A DNA stretch of 64,000 nucleotides, taken from positions 1 to 64,000 of the forward strand of contig NZ_JANFCZ010000013.1 in the NCBI RefSeq assembly GCF_024391045.1. Reading direction: 5' to 3'. The position numbers and the translations under genes are program-made. Within the stretch, counting starts at the first letter, position 1; each line of letters starts with the position of its first letter. The notes beneath the pieces are model-generated. The model saw nothing but the letters and a program-made list of their open reading frames with translations, did no database searches and had not been told where the DNA came from. Of the stretch, positions 25,738-33,764 are shown piece after piece. The stretch comes from Pseudarthrobacter sulfonivorans. GTDB taxonomy: Bacteria > Actinomycetota > Actinomycetes > Actinomycetales > Micrococcaceae.

Positions 25738-26760
25738 ATGGCGATGCAAGCAGCCGGAACAGAGCGTCCTGCCACCATTCATGACATCGCCGCCATCTGC
25801 GGGGTGGCCGCGTCCACCGTTTCCCGCGCGCTTTCCACCCCGGACCGGGTCAACATCCGTACGCGCGCCCGCATCGAAGCGGCCGCCGCGGAGCTGAACT
25901 ACACTCCCAACAGCCAGGCGAAGGCCCTCAGCTCGGGGCGCACCGGCGCCGTCGGGGTCCTGGTGCCTGATATCACCAATCCCTTCTACTTCGACCTGAT
26001 CCGGGGCACGCAGCTCCAGCTCAAAGCCGCCGGCTATACCCAGTTGCTGGTGGACACCGAGGAGTCGGACGAAGTGGAGGCCAGCAGCATGGAGCAGCTG
26101 CGCAAAAGCGCTGACGGCATCATTGTGACGGCCTCCAGGCTCAGTGACGAGGCGCTCCTGGCCGCGGCCGCAAAGATCCCGATTGTCACCATCAACCGCG
26201 ACGTTGCCGGGGTGCCGGCAGTGGTCATTGATACGCCCTCGGCCACCAGCCAGGCCCTGGACCACCTCATCTCGCTCGGCCACACCCGCATTGCGTACAT
26301 GGCCGGGCCCCTGACGTCGCAGTCCAGCACCCTGCGCTGGAACGCGCTGGCCGCGGCCGCCGAAGACCGCGGGGTAGAGGTGCGCCGGCTCGGCCCCTTT
26401 GCCCCCAAGACACAATCGGGTGCCGCAGCCGCCGACGCCGCGGTCCACTCGGGCGTGTCGGCGTGCATCGCCTTTAACGACCTCATCGCCATCGGCATGC
26501 TGCAGCGGCTGCGCGAACGCGGTATCCGGGTGCCGGAGGACATGAGCGTGGTGGGCTGCGACGACATCTTCGGCGCGGACTTCTGCAATCCCCCGCTGAC
26601 CACCATGGCCTCCCCCATCGAGGAGGCGGGCCGCGTGTCCGTGTCCATGCTGTTGGCCCAGTTGAACCCGCTCGCCGGCGGGGGCAGCCGCAGCCGCTCC
26701 CTCATGCCCACGCACCTCACGGTGCGCGGTTCCACCGGTCCGGTGCCGCCGGCAGTGTAG
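25738..26760 (+). CDS. LacI-family repressor, second probable uronate regulator
   Basis: A 340-residue regulator. TIHDIAAICGVAASTVSRAL (about residues 13-32) is the helix-turn-helix and LNYTPNSQAKAL the hinge region; the sensor domain contains PDITNPFYFDLIRG and GCDDIFGADFCNPPLTT. ATG at 25738 has AGAGGA upstream. The longer reading from 25645 would put operator site D inside the gene. It resembles the LacI protein at 14828 more than the one at 42006, and shares its putative operator type, so the two may be duplicated regulators responding to different intermediates. Confidence 0.9.
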   Translation: MAMQAAGTERPATIHDIAAICGVAASTVSRALSTPDRVNIRTRARIEAAAAELNYTPNSQAKALSSGRTGAVGVLVPDITNPFYFDLIRGTQLQLKAAGYTQLLVDTEESDEVEASSMEQLRKSADGIIVTASRLSDEALLAAAAKIPIVTINRDVAGVPAVVIDTPSATSQALDHLISLGHTRIAYMAGPLTSQSSTLRWNALAAAAEDRGVEVRRLGPFAPKTQSGAAAADAAVHSGVSACIAFNDLIAIGMLQRLRERGIRVPEDMSVVGCDDIFGADFCNPPLTTMASPIEEAGRVSVSMLLAQLNPLAGGGSRSRSLMPTHLTVRGSTGPVPPAV

Positions 26761-26789
26761 AGCCGAAAGCCCGTGGCGCGGGGACACAG

Positions 26790-26819
26790 TTGAGCGTTGT
26801 TGACAGCGCTGGCTAGGCT
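26790..26819 (+). promoter_or_regulatory. nadE promoter, probable leaderless transcript
   Basis: TTGAGC (26790-26795) and TAGGCT (26814-26819) are 18 nt apart. The ATG of nadE starts 8 nt after the -10 box, where transcription is expected to begin, and no ribosome site is present. Confidence 0.55.
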
Positions 26820-26826
26820 GGATCAC

Positions 26827-27648
26827 ATGCGCGAACTCCAGGCCACCATCATCGAAGAAATGGGCGTGCAGCCCCGGATCGATCCTGCCGGGGAGGTGCG
26901 CAAGCGGGTGGGTTTCCTGAAGGAGTACCTCCGGGCAACCAAGACGAAGGGCTTTGTGCTGGGCATCTCCGGCGGCTTGGATTCCTCCCTCGCCGGGCGC
27001 CTGGCCCAGCTGGCCGTGGAGGAGCTTGAGTCCGAGGGCGTCGAGGCGAACTTCGTGGCCGTCCGCCTGCCGTACGGCGTCCAGCACGACGAGGATGACG
27101 CCCAGGCCGCCCTCGACTTCATCCAGGCCAAGACTGAGTGGACCTTCAACATCTCCGCCGCCGTGGATGGCTTCGAGGACGAGTTCGAGAAGACCGTGGG
27201 CGCCGAAATCTCCGACTTCCACAAGGGCAACACCAAGGCCCGCACCCGGATGATCGCCCAGTACGCGCTCGCCGGCGAACACAATTACCTGGTCATCGGC
27301 ACGGACCACGGCGCCGAGTCAGTAACCGGCTTCTTCACCAAATTCGGCGACGGCGGCGCGGACATCCTGCCCCTGTTCGGCCTGAACAAACGCCAGAACC
27401 GTGAGCTCCTGGCCGAGCTGGGTGCGCCCGCCCGGGTCTGGGAGAAGGTGCCTACGGCAGACCTTCTCGATGACAGGCCCGGCCGCACCGACGAGGACGA
27501 ACTTGGCATCTCCTACGACCAGATCGATGACTACCTTGAGGGCCGGGACATTCCGGAGGCCGCGGCCGAACTGATCGAACAAAAGTACCTGCGCACCCGG
27601 CACAAGCGCACCGTGCCGGTCACTATCTTCGACACCTGGTGGAAGTAG
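26827..27648 (+). CDS. nadE: ammonia-dependent NAD synthetase
   Basis: Converts nicotinate adenine dinucleotide to NAD with ATP and ammonia. The 273 residues match the short, ammonia-dependent type (E. coli NadE has 275) and lack the nitrilase-like glutaminase domain of long forms. The pyrophosphatase loop [11 protein letters not shown] is at about 48-58, [20 protein letters not shown] is the characteristic C-terminal block, and [16 protein letters not shown] follows. ATG at 26827 gives the expected N-terminus, with a -10 box directly upstream. Mycobacteria mostly use the long form, so this is a lineage difference. Confidence 0.96.
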   Translation: MRELQATIIEEMGVQPRIDPAGEVRKRVGFLKEYLRATKTKGFVLGISGGLDSSLAGRLAQLAVEELESEGVEANFVAVRLPYGVQHDEDDAQAALDFIQAKTEWTFNISAAVDGFEDEFEKTVGAEISDFHKGNTKARTRMIAQYALAGEHNYLVIGTDHGAESVTGFFTKFGDGGADILPLFGLNKRQNRELLAELGAPARVWEKVPTADLLDDRPGRTDEDELGISYDQIDDYLEGRDIPEAAAELIEQKYLRTRHKRTVPVTIFDTWWK

Positions 27649-27665
27649 GGAGAGACCGGCCCCGC

Positions 27666-27697
27666 CTTCCATACCCTTGGAAGTCCTAGTATATTGC
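27666..27697 (+). promoter_or_regulatory. MarR-type promoter/operator module, copy 1 (marR)
   Basis: The stretch contains TTCCAT (27667-27672), a 17-nt spacer and TATATT (27690-27695). The imperfect palindrome CTTGGAAGTCCTAG (27676-27689) fills the spacer next to the -10 box. It matches the module at 38168-38199 at 29 of 32 positions. The location upstream of a MarR gene suggests autoregulation. Confidence 0.65.
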
Positions 27698-27750
27698 TGG
27701 TGAGGTGTGTCACGCGGCCACCTCTCGGACCCCGGCAATCAGGAGGACTC

Positions 27751-28257
27751 TTGGGAACTCCGCTCCCCCGCGACCCGATCGCGGAGGCCCGGCAGAACTG
27801 GGAACGCCACGGCTGGGGCGACGTCGCGGCACCGATGGCTGCCATCACAGCCATCATGCGGACCCAGCAGATCCTGCTGGGCCGGATCGAGGCCGTCCTC
27901 AAACCGTTCGGGCTGACCTTCGCACGCTATGAGCTGCTCGCGCTGCTGAGCTTCGCCCGCAGCGGCGCGCTGCCCATGAACAAAGCCAGTGCGCTCCTGC
28001 AGGTGCATCCCACCTCGGTGACCAACGCCGTCGACCGTTTGGAGCAGGCGGGCCTGGTGGAACGCAGCCCGCACCCCACGGACGGGCGCACCACCCTGAT
28101 CGAGCTCACCTCGGAGGGCCGCACCCTGGCAAAGCGTTCGACGGCGGCGCTCAACGCCGAGGTGTTCGGCAAGTCCGGTTTCGCGGACGACGACGTGGAG
28201 CACCTGCTCCGGGTGCTGGGCGATTTCCGCAAGGCCGCCGGTGACTTCACAGACTGA
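27751..28257 (+). CDS. MarR-family transcriptional regulator
   Basis: A 168-residue winged-helix repressor. FARYELLALLSFARSGALPMNKASALLQVHPTSVTNAVDRLE spans the helix-turn-helix, and HPTDGRTTLIELTSEG is the beta-wing with its conserved DGR. TTG at 27751 is preferred because AGGAGG (27741-27746) lies 4 nt upstream. The matching module upstream of itself, of the acyl-CoA synthetase and, in diverged form, of mmsA suggests that it controls branched-chain or acyl-CoA catabolism, perhaps responding to an acyl-CoA. The target link is inferred from operator similarity only. Confidence 0.88.
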   Translation: MGTPLPRDPIAEARQNWERHGWGDVAAPMAAITAIMRTQQILLGRIEAVLKPFGLTFARYELLALLSFARSGALPMNKASALLQVHPTSVTNAVDRLEQAGLVERSPHPTDGRTTLIELTSEGRTLAKRSTAALNAEVFGKSGFADDDVEHLLRVLGDFRKAAGDFTD

Positions 28258-28293
28258 GGTCTTGGCCCCCGCGCCCGCCAGAGCCCGGTTTGG

Positions 28294-28353
28294 ATCGATT
28301 GCTCCGTAGCGGCCCTTTTGACCCCTAAAAACGGCCGCTACGGAGCACTCGAT
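28294..28353. terminator. bidirectional hairpin between convergent marR and echA genes
   Basis: GCTCCGTAGCGGCC (28301-28314) pairs perfectly with 28333-28346, extended by a further 5 bp (28294-28298 with 28349-28353) after a small bulge. The 18-nt loop holds TTTT and TAAAA, which could form an inner stem. The hairpin stops 2 nt short of the echA stop codon. It serves both converging genes. Confidence 0.75.
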
Positions 28354-28355
28354 GG

Positions 28356-29135
28356 TCAGCGGTGCTTGAACTCCGGCTGCCGCTTTTCGCTGAACGCGGC
28401 CATCCCTTCCTTCTGGTCCTCCGTGGCGAACAGCGAGTGGAACACCCGGCGCTCAAACAGCAGACCCTGCGCGAGGCCCAGCTCAAAGGCAGCGTTCACG
28501 GCTTCCTTGGCCAGCATCGCCGCCGGCTTGGACTTGGACGCGATCACTTCAGCAGCCTTCAGCGCCTCCTCCACCACGGACGCGGCGGGGGCCACCCGTG
28601 AGACGAGTCCCGCGCGTTCTGCCTCCGCGGCGTCCATCATGCGTCCGGTGAGGACCATGTCCATGGCCTTGGCTTTGCCAACGGCGCGGGTCAGCCGCTG
28701 TGAGCCGCCCATTCCCGGGATGACGCCGAGGTTGATTTCCGGCTGCCCGAACTTTGCATTGTCGCCGGCAATGATCACATCGCACATCAGGGCCAGCTCG
28801 CAGCCGCCGCCCAGGGCGAAGCCGGATACTGCTGCCACGACGGGGATCCGCAGCCGGGTCAAGCTTTCCCATCCCCGGAACCAGTCCTCGGCATACATAT
28901 CCATGTAGCCCTTGGCTGACATTTCCTTGATATCTGCCCCCGCGGCGAAGGCCTTCTCCGAGCCCGTGATCACCACGGCACCCACGGCCGGGTCGGTGTC
29001 CATGGCGGTAACAGCGGCGACGATCTCCTCCATGGTGGCCTTGTTCAGCGCGTTGAGCGCCTGGGGCCGGTTAAGCGTCACCAGACCCACCCGGCCACGA
29101 GTTTCCACCAAAATGTTTTTGTACTGCTGCGCCAA
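28356..29135 (-). CDS. echA: enoyl-CoA hydratase
   Basis: Hydrates 2-enoyl-CoA to 3-hydroxyacyl-CoA; 259 residues, the usual crotonase length. The oxyanion-hole segment [12 protein letters not shown] and the two catalytic glutamates ([11 protein letters not shown] and [15 protein letters not shown]) are intact. It lies 45 nt downstream of mmsB in the valine-type operon, where methacrylyl-CoA would be the expected substrate, but these enzymes are broad and fatty-acid substrates are also possible. Confidence 0.9.
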   Translation of the reverse strand: MAQQYKNILVETRGRVGLVTLNRPQALNALNKATMEEIVAAVTAMDTDPAVGAVVITGSEKAFAAGADIKEMSAKGYMDMYAEDWFRGWESLTRLRIPVVAAVSGFALGGGCELALMCDVIIAGDNAKFGQPEINLGVIPGMGGSQRLTRAVGKAKAMDMVLTGRMMDAAEAERAGLVSRVAPAASVVEEALKAAEVIASKSKPAAMLAKEAVNAAFELGLAQGLLFERRVFHSLFATEDQKEGMAAFSEKRQPEFKHR

Positions 29136-29180
29136 GCCGTGCCCCTTTGTGTGTCTCAGTAATGACGTGAACTTCCAACG

Positions 29181-30104
29181 CTACGTGGCGGACTTGTCCC
29201 TGATGTCCGTGATGATGCCCGAGAAGTCGCGCCCCGCGCCGCCACCCGCCGCGAACTCGTCGTAAATCTTCGAGGCCAGCGGCCCCATCTGCGCAGCCAC
29301 TCCCGTGCTTTCCAGCGCATTGAGGGCGAGCCGCAGGTCCTTGGCCATCAGCGCGCCGGCGAATCCCGGCTGGTAGTCGCGGTTGGCCGGGCTGCTGGGG
29401 ACGGGTCCGGGAACCGGACAGTTGGTGGTCAGCGCCCAGCACTGGCCGGAGGCGTTGGCGGCGACGTCGAACAGCGCCTGGTGCGTCAGGCCAAGTTTTT
29501 CGCCGAGCACAAAGGCCTCGCTGACGGCGATCATGGACACACCCAGGATCATGTTGTTGCAGACCTTCGCCGCCTGTCCCGCGCCATGGTCTCCGCAGTG
29601 CACAATGCGTTTACCCATCAGCTCCAGGATGGGCTTCACTGTCTCGAAGTCGTCGGGCAGGGCCCCGACCATAAATGTCACGGTGCCGGCTTCGGCGCCC
29701 ACCACTCCGCCGGAAACTGGCGCGTCCACGGAGCGGTGCCCGGCCTCCAACGCGATCGCAGCGGCTTCGCGGGCCTCGTCGACGTTGATGGTGGAACAGT
29801 CCAGGAACATGGTGTCCGGCGCCGCCACCTCCAGCAGGCCGGGTTGGCCGCTCACACCGCGGTAGGCGTCCAGGACGTGCTGTCCGCTGGGCAGCATGGT
29901 GAGCACCACAGCGGCGCCGGCCGCTGCTTCGGCAGCCGTGGCAGCCATGGGGATTCCGTGTCCTGTGGCTGCCTCAACGGCGGCCGGCACGGGATCGTAG
30001 CCCACCACGCTGTGACCGGCCTTGATCAGGTTGGCTGCCATGGGACCGCCCATGTGGCCCAGGCCCAGGAAAGCGATGGTGCCGGAAACTGTGCTGTCAG
30101 ACAT
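29181..30104 (-). CDS. mmsB: 3-hydroxyisobutyrate dehydrogenase
   Basis: Oxidises 3-hydroxyisobutyrate to methylmalonate semialdehyde with NAD in valine breakdown. The 307-residue protein starts with the NAD-binding fold FLGLGHMGGPMAANLIKAGH, has the substrate block DAPVSGGVVGAEAGTVTFMVG, and the catalytic lysine in GAGQAAKVCNNMILGV. ATG at 30104 has AAGGAG upstream. It overlaps the upstream hydrolase gene by 8 nt and lies in pathway order with it and mmsA. Confidence 0.93.
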   Translation of the reverse strand: MSDSTVSGTIAFLGLGHMGGPMAANLIKAGHSVVGYDPVPAAVEAATGHGIPMAATAAEAAAGAAVVLTMLPSGQHVLDAYRGVSGQPGLLEVAAPDTMFLDCSTINVDEAREAAAIALEAGHRSVDAPVSGGVVGAEAGTVTFMVGALPDDFETVKPILELMGKRIVHCGDHGAGQAAKVCNNMILGVSMIAVSEAFVLGEKLGLTHQALFDVAANASGQCWALTTNCPVPGPVPSSPANRDYQPGFAGALMAKDLRLALNALESTGVAAQMGPLASKIYDEFAAGGGAGRDFSGIITDIRDKSAT

Positions 30105-31185
30105 GGTCGGACTCCTTTGAACGAAGTTGCAGCTCACGGGCGCCCATCGGCGCAAAGTAGCGCTCGACGTCGTCAGCGGTCACCTCGGCGAGGGACGCCG
30201 GTTTCCACTGCGGGTTGCGGTCCTTGTCCACCACCTGGGCGCGGATGCCTTCGCGGAAGTCCGGGCCTGCAAGGGACCGGAGTCCCACCCGGTATTCCTG
30301 CGCCAGGGTTTCCGCGAGCGGGAGTCCGCGCACGCGCCGCAGCGATTCGAGCGTGAGCTTCACGGCGGTGGGCGACTTCGCTTCGATGGTGGCTGCGGCG
30401 TCCGCCGCTTCACCGCCCGCGGCCCGAAGCCGGCGGACTATTTCTTCGGCGTCGTCCGACGCATAGGCAGCATCGATCCACCCGCGCTGCGCCGCCAGCG
30501 CCGAGGCCGGCGGCTCCTGGGCAAAACGCGCGACGGCGGCATCGGCCGTCGAACTTTCCAGCGCTTCGGCGAGTGCGGGGAGGCTGGCGGACGGCACAAA
30601 GTGGTCCGCGAGCCCGAGGAAGAGGGCGTCGGCTCCGCTTAGGTGGGCGCCGGTAAGGGCAGCGTGCGTCCCGGACTCCCCCGGCGAGCGGGACAGCAGG
30701 AGCGTGCCGCCGACGTCGGGCACAAAACCGATGGTGGTTTCCGGCATGCCGGTGCGAGTGCGCTCGGTGACAAGGCGGACCGAGCCGTGCGCCGAAATCC
30801 CCACACCGCCGCCGAGCACCAGGCCGTCCATGAAGGCGACATACGGTTTGGGATACTCGGCAATGAGCAGGTTCAGCCGGTATTCCGTCGCCCAGAAATC
30901 GGCCGTGGCGCTGCCTCCCGCCAGCATGTCCCGGTAGATGGCCACGATGTCCCCGCCCGCGCAGAGGCCGCGGTCACCGGCGCCGCGGACCAGGACGGTG
31001 GCCACGGCATCGTCGTCAGCCCAGGCGGTGAGCTGCTCGAACATGGCCTCGACCATCCCGCTGTTCAGCGCGTTGACGGCTTTGGGCCGGTTGAGGGTAA
31101 CGACGCCCAGGTGGCCGCGGCGTTCAAAGAGGACCTCGGCGGTTTCGGCGGCTCCTGCAGTCCCTGCTGCCGTTCCGGCGGCCAT
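30097..31185 (-). CDS. 3-hydroxyisobutyryl-CoA hydrolase
   Basis: A 362-residue crotonase-fold thioesterase expected to release CoA from 3-hydroxyisobutyryl-CoA, the step between the hydratase and mmsB. GLCAGGDIVAIYRDML marks the oxyanion hole, LVLGGGVGISAHGSVRLVTE and MPETTIGFVPDVGGTLLLSR are diagnostic of the HIBCH branch, and the long C-terminus distinguishes it from hydratases. The start overlaps the mmsA stop by 1 nt, so translation is coupled. Confidence 0.9.
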   Translation of the reverse strand: MAAGTAAGTAGAAETAEVLFERRGHLGVVTLNRPKAVNALNSGMVEAMFEQLTAWADDDAVATVLVRGAGDRGLCAGGDIVAIYRDMLAGGSATADFWATEYRLNLLIAEYPKPYVAFMDGLVLGGGVGISAHGSVRLVTERTRTGMPETTIGFVPDVGGTLLLSRSPGESGTHAALTGAHLSGADALFLGLADHFVPSASLPALAEALESSTADAAVARFAQEPPASALAAQRGWIDAAYASDDAEEIVRRLRAAGGEAADAAATIEAKSPTAVKLTLESLRRVRGLPLAETLAQEYRVGLRSLAGPDFREGIRAQVVDKDRNPQWKPASLAEVTADDVERYFAPMGARELQLRSKESDHV

Positions 31186-32684
31186 CAGCTGCCGGCCGGC
31201 ATCACGAAGCTGGCGCCCTGGCGGATGCCGGAGGGCCAGCGGGTGGTGACCGTTTTGGTCTTGGTGTAGAACCGGAATGCGTCCGCGCCGTGCTGGTTGA
31301 GGTCCCCGAACCCGGACGCTTTCCAGCCGCCGAACGTGTAATACGCGATGGGTACGGGGATGGGGACATTGATGCCCACCATGCCCACCTCCACCCGGCT
31401 TGCGAAGTCACGGGCGGCGTCCCCGTCGCGGGTGAAGATGGCGACGCCGTTGCCGAACTCGTGCTCGGAGCAGAGCCTAAGCGCCTCGTCGTAATCGGCT
31501 GCGCGGAGGACGCTCAGGACCGGGCCGAAGATCTCTTCCTTGTAGATCTTCATGTCCTTGGTGACGTTGTCGAAGAGTGTGGGGCCAACCCAGAAGCCGT
31601 CGTCGTAGCCGTCCACGGTGAGGCCGCGTCCGTCCGCGACGAGGGTGGCGCCTTCGTCCACGCCGGACTGGATGTAGCCTTCGATCCGGTCCTTCGCGGA
31701 GGCCGCCACCACGGGGCCGAAGTCGGAGTCTTTGTCCATGCTGGGGCCCACTTTGAGGCCCTTGACGCGTTCGGCCAGCTTGGCCACCAGCGCATCGGCG
31801 GTTTCCTGGCCCACGGGCACGGCGACGGAGATGGCCATGCAGCGTTCGCCGGCGGAACCGTACCCGGCACCGATCAGAGCGTCGGCAGCCATCTCAAGAT
31901 CGGCGTCGGGCATGATCACCATATGGTTTTTCGCGCCGCCGAAGCATTGTGCGCGCTTGCCATGTGCGGCAGCCGTCGCGTAGATGTACTGGGCGATCGG
32001 GGTGGAGCCCACAAAGCCGATGGCCTTGACGCGCGGGTCCTCCAGGAGGGCGTCCACGGCTTCCTTGTCCCCGTTGACCACATTGAACACACCGTCCGGA
32101 AGCCCGGCTTCGCTGTACAGTTCGGCCAGCCTCAGCGGCACCGACGGGTCGCGCTCCGACGGTTTGAGGATGAAGGCGTTGCCGGCGGCGAGCGCGGGGC
32201 CGGACTTCCACAGCGGAATCATGGCGGGAAAGTTGAAGGGGGTGATGCCGGCCACCACGCCCAAGGGCTGGCGCAGGGAATGGACATCGATGCCCTGCCC
32301 GGCGCTGTCCGAAAACTCACCCTTCAGCAGGTGCGGGGCGTTGGCCGAAAACTCCACCACCTCGATGCCGCGCTGGATGTCGCCCTTGGCATCTGGGAAG
32401 GTCTTGCCGTGCTCGGAGGACAGCAGGGTGGCCAGCTCGTCCATGTTCTCGTTGACCAGGTCCACAAACTTGAGCAGGATCCGGCCGCGGCGCTGCGGGT
32501 TCATGGCAGCCCACTCAAGCTGGCCCTTCTCGGCGTTGGCCACCGCGTTGGCCACTTCCTCTTTGCTGGCCAGCGGAAGCCTGGCCTGCACCTGGCCTGT
32601 GCAGGGGTCATAGACGTCGCTGAAACGTGCGGAGGTGCCGTCCACCCGCTGGCCGCCGACGTAGTGGGAAAGCTCGTGCACCAT
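31185..32684 (-). CDS. mmsA: methylmalonate-semialdehyde dehydrogenase (CoA-acylating)
   Basis: Converts methylmalonate semialdehyde to propionyl-CoA with NAD and CoA. The 499-residue protein has the ALDH fold with the MmsA-type cysteine block GSAGERCMAISVAV, GGAKNHMVIMPDADLE and TPFNFPAMIPLW. ATG at 32684 has AAGGAG 7 nt upstream. It heads the operon with the hydrolase, mmsB and echA genes. Upstream is a diverged copy of the MarR-type module. Confidence 0.95.
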   Translation of the reverse strand: MVHELSHYVGGQRVDGTSARFSDVYDPCTGQVQARLPLASKEEVANAVANAEKGQLEWAAMNPQRRGRILLKFVDLVNENMDELATLLSSEHGKTFPDAKGDIQRGIEVVEFSANAPHLLKGEFSDSAGQGIDVHSLRQPLGVVAGITPFNFPAMIPLWKSGPALAAGNAFILKPSERDPSVPLRLAELYSEAGLPDGVFNVVNGDKEAVDALLEDPRVKAIGFVGSTPIAQYIYATAAAHGKRAQCFGGAKNHMVIMPDADLEMAADALIGAGYGSAGERCMAISVAVPVGQETADALVAKLAERVKGLKVGPSMDKDSDFGPVVAASAKDRIEGYIQSGVDEGATLVADGRGLTVDGYDDGFWVGPTLFDNVTKDMKIYKEEIFGPVLSVLRAADYDEALRLCSEHEFGNGVAIFTRDGDAARDFASRVEVGMVGINVPIPVPIAYYTFGGWKASGFGDLNQHGADAFRFYTKTKTVTTRWPSGIRQGASFVMPAGS

Positions 32685-32720
32685 CGAATGCTCCTTTGCA
32701 TGGGGTCATCTTTGCACCCG

Positions 32721-32743
32721 AATCTACTCGGACTTCCTACTAA
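32721..32743 (-). promoter_or_regulatory. MarR-type promoter/operator module, diverged copy (mmsA)
   Basis: On the minus strand GTAGGAAGTCCGAG (32727-32740) is followed directly by TAGATT (32721-32726), in the same geometry as the modules at 27666 and 38168. About 17 of 21 core positions agree with copy 1. The -35 part is not conserved. Confidence 0.5.
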
Positions 32744-32777
32744 TTTCTAGGGGGCGGTCGGGTTGGCCCGTCTTGCC

Positions 32778-33578
32778 TTAAAGGACGTGAACCGGCCTTT
32801 CCGCTGGCAGCTTGGCGCTCATCCGGTGGGCTTCCTCCAGAAGCAGTTTGCCCAGGAACTCCTGCCGTTCCGGGCGGAACCGGGGCTCGATGCCGGTCAG
32901 CGACAGCGCGCCGACGGGGCGCCCCTGCTGGTCAAACACGGCCGCCCCCATCCCCCAGCTGCCTTCGAGGACCAAGCCGGGATTCACGGCATAGCCGTGC
33001 AACCGGGTCCGCTCGAGGTTGCCGGCGACCACGTCCTTGCGGTGGCCCGTGGTAAAGGTTCCCGCGTGCTGGTCCCAGTTCGACAGGATGGCCGCCTGTT
33101 CCTCGTCCGGAAGGAAGGCCATCATGGCGGTCCCGGCTGACGCCACCCCCAGCGGGAACCGGACACCCTCATGCAGGACGAACGAGCGCACCGGAAAACT
33201 GCCTTCCTCGCGCAGGACGCAGACGGCCTCCTGGCCCCGGCGGATGGAGTAAAAGGCGCTTTCCCCCGTCTCTTCGGCCAGCCGCCGGAGGCTGGGCCTG
33301 GCAATGTCTTCAAACGGGAAGCGGGCAGCCGCCACCGAGCCCAGCAGGAACATCTCCGGCCCCAGGATCCAGTTGCCGCTGCGGGCGTCGCGATCCAGGA
33401 GCCCCTCGGCAGCCAGGGACATCAGGAGCCTGTGGACCGTGGGCCGGGTCAGACCGGATTCGCGGACCAGGCCGGCCAGTGAGCTGCCCTCCGGCTTCCT
33501 GCCGACCAGGCGCAGCAGCGATGCCACCCGCCCTACCACCTGTGTTCCCTGGACCGGACTCACCACTTGGGCCTCCAT
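32778..33578 (-). CDS. IclR-family transcriptional regulator
   Basis: A 266-residue regulator. The N-terminal winged helix includes GRVASLLRLVGRKPEGSSLAGLV and LTRPTVHRLLMSL, and the C-terminal effector domain starts near residue 90 with the typical LRRLAEETGESAF and GVRFPLGVASAGTAMMAFL. ATG at 33578 is preceded by GGAGG. It is divergent from the CoA-transferase/thiolase operon, the usual arrangement for an IclR protein and its target, and two 13-bp palindromes lie in the shared region. The effector is unknown. Confidence 0.9.
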   Translation of the reverse strand: MEAQVVSPVQGTQVVGRVASLLRLVGRKPEGSSLAGLVRESGLTRPTVHRLLMSLAAEGLLDRDARSGNWILGPEMFLLGSVAAARFPFEDIARPSLRRLAEETGESAFYSIRRGQEAVCVLREEGSFPVRSFVLHEGVRFPLGVASAGTAMMAFLPDEEQAAILSNWDQHAGTFTTGHRKDVVAGNLERTRLHGYAVNPGLVLEGSWGMGAAVFDQQGRPVGALSLTGIEPRFRPERQEFLGKLLLEEAHRMSAKLPAERPVHVL

Positions 33579-33591
33579 TAAAAAGAATTCC

Positions 33592-33604
33592 TCCACAATG
33601 TGGA
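33592..33604. promoter_or_regulatory. IclR-type operator 1
   Basis: TCCACAATGTGGA is a perfect 13-bp palindrome around one central base, matching operator 2 at 33711 except at that centre. It touches the ribosome site of the IclR gene itself, suggesting autorepression. Confidence 0.65.
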
Positions 33605-33649
33605 CACCCCTGAGCCTACCGTCCACGCTGTGAAATATCCGCGGTTCTC

Positions 33650-33672
33650 GGCGGTCAAGGTGATTGACCGCC
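33650..33672. promoter_or_regulatory. 9-bp inverted repeat on the CoA-transferase promoter
   Basis: GGCGGTCAA (33650-33658) and TTGACCGCC (33664-33672) are perfect arms with a 5-nt spacer. The right arm contains the -35 box of the CoA-transferase promoter, so a second regulator or a second IclR binding mode is possible. Confidence 0.5.
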
Positions 33673-33692
33673 TTCCGCGAGATCCCTAGGCT
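33664..33692 (+). promoter_or_regulatory. promoter of the CoA-transferase/thiolase operon
   Basis: TTGACC (33664-33669) and TAGGCT (33687-33692) lie 17 nt apart. Initiation would fall near 33699, just before IclR operator 2. Confidence 0.55.
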
Positions 33693-33710
33693 CCTACATC
33701 AGGCCCGTTG

Positions 33711-33723
33711 TCCACAAAGTGGA
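33711..33723. promoter_or_regulatory. IclR-type operator 2
   Basis: TCCACAAAGTGGA is a 13-bp palindrome around one central base, extended to GTTGTCCAC..GTGGATAAC with one mismatch. It lies just downstream of the expected transcription start of the CoA-transferase operon, where a bound repressor would block elongation. Confidence 0.65.
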
Positions 33724-33764
33724 TAACCCCGCAGGCTCTGACCACTCGATGACGAGGAGATGGA

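Noticed and set aside
25723..27309. A 528-residue reverse reading frame opposite the LacI and nadE genes
   Set aside because: It crosses two genes with intact motifs and has no recognisable domain.
28310..28335. Insertion-sequence end or attachment site at the convergent hairpin
   Set aside because: There is no transposase or flanking duplication, and the position between convergent stops fits a terminator.
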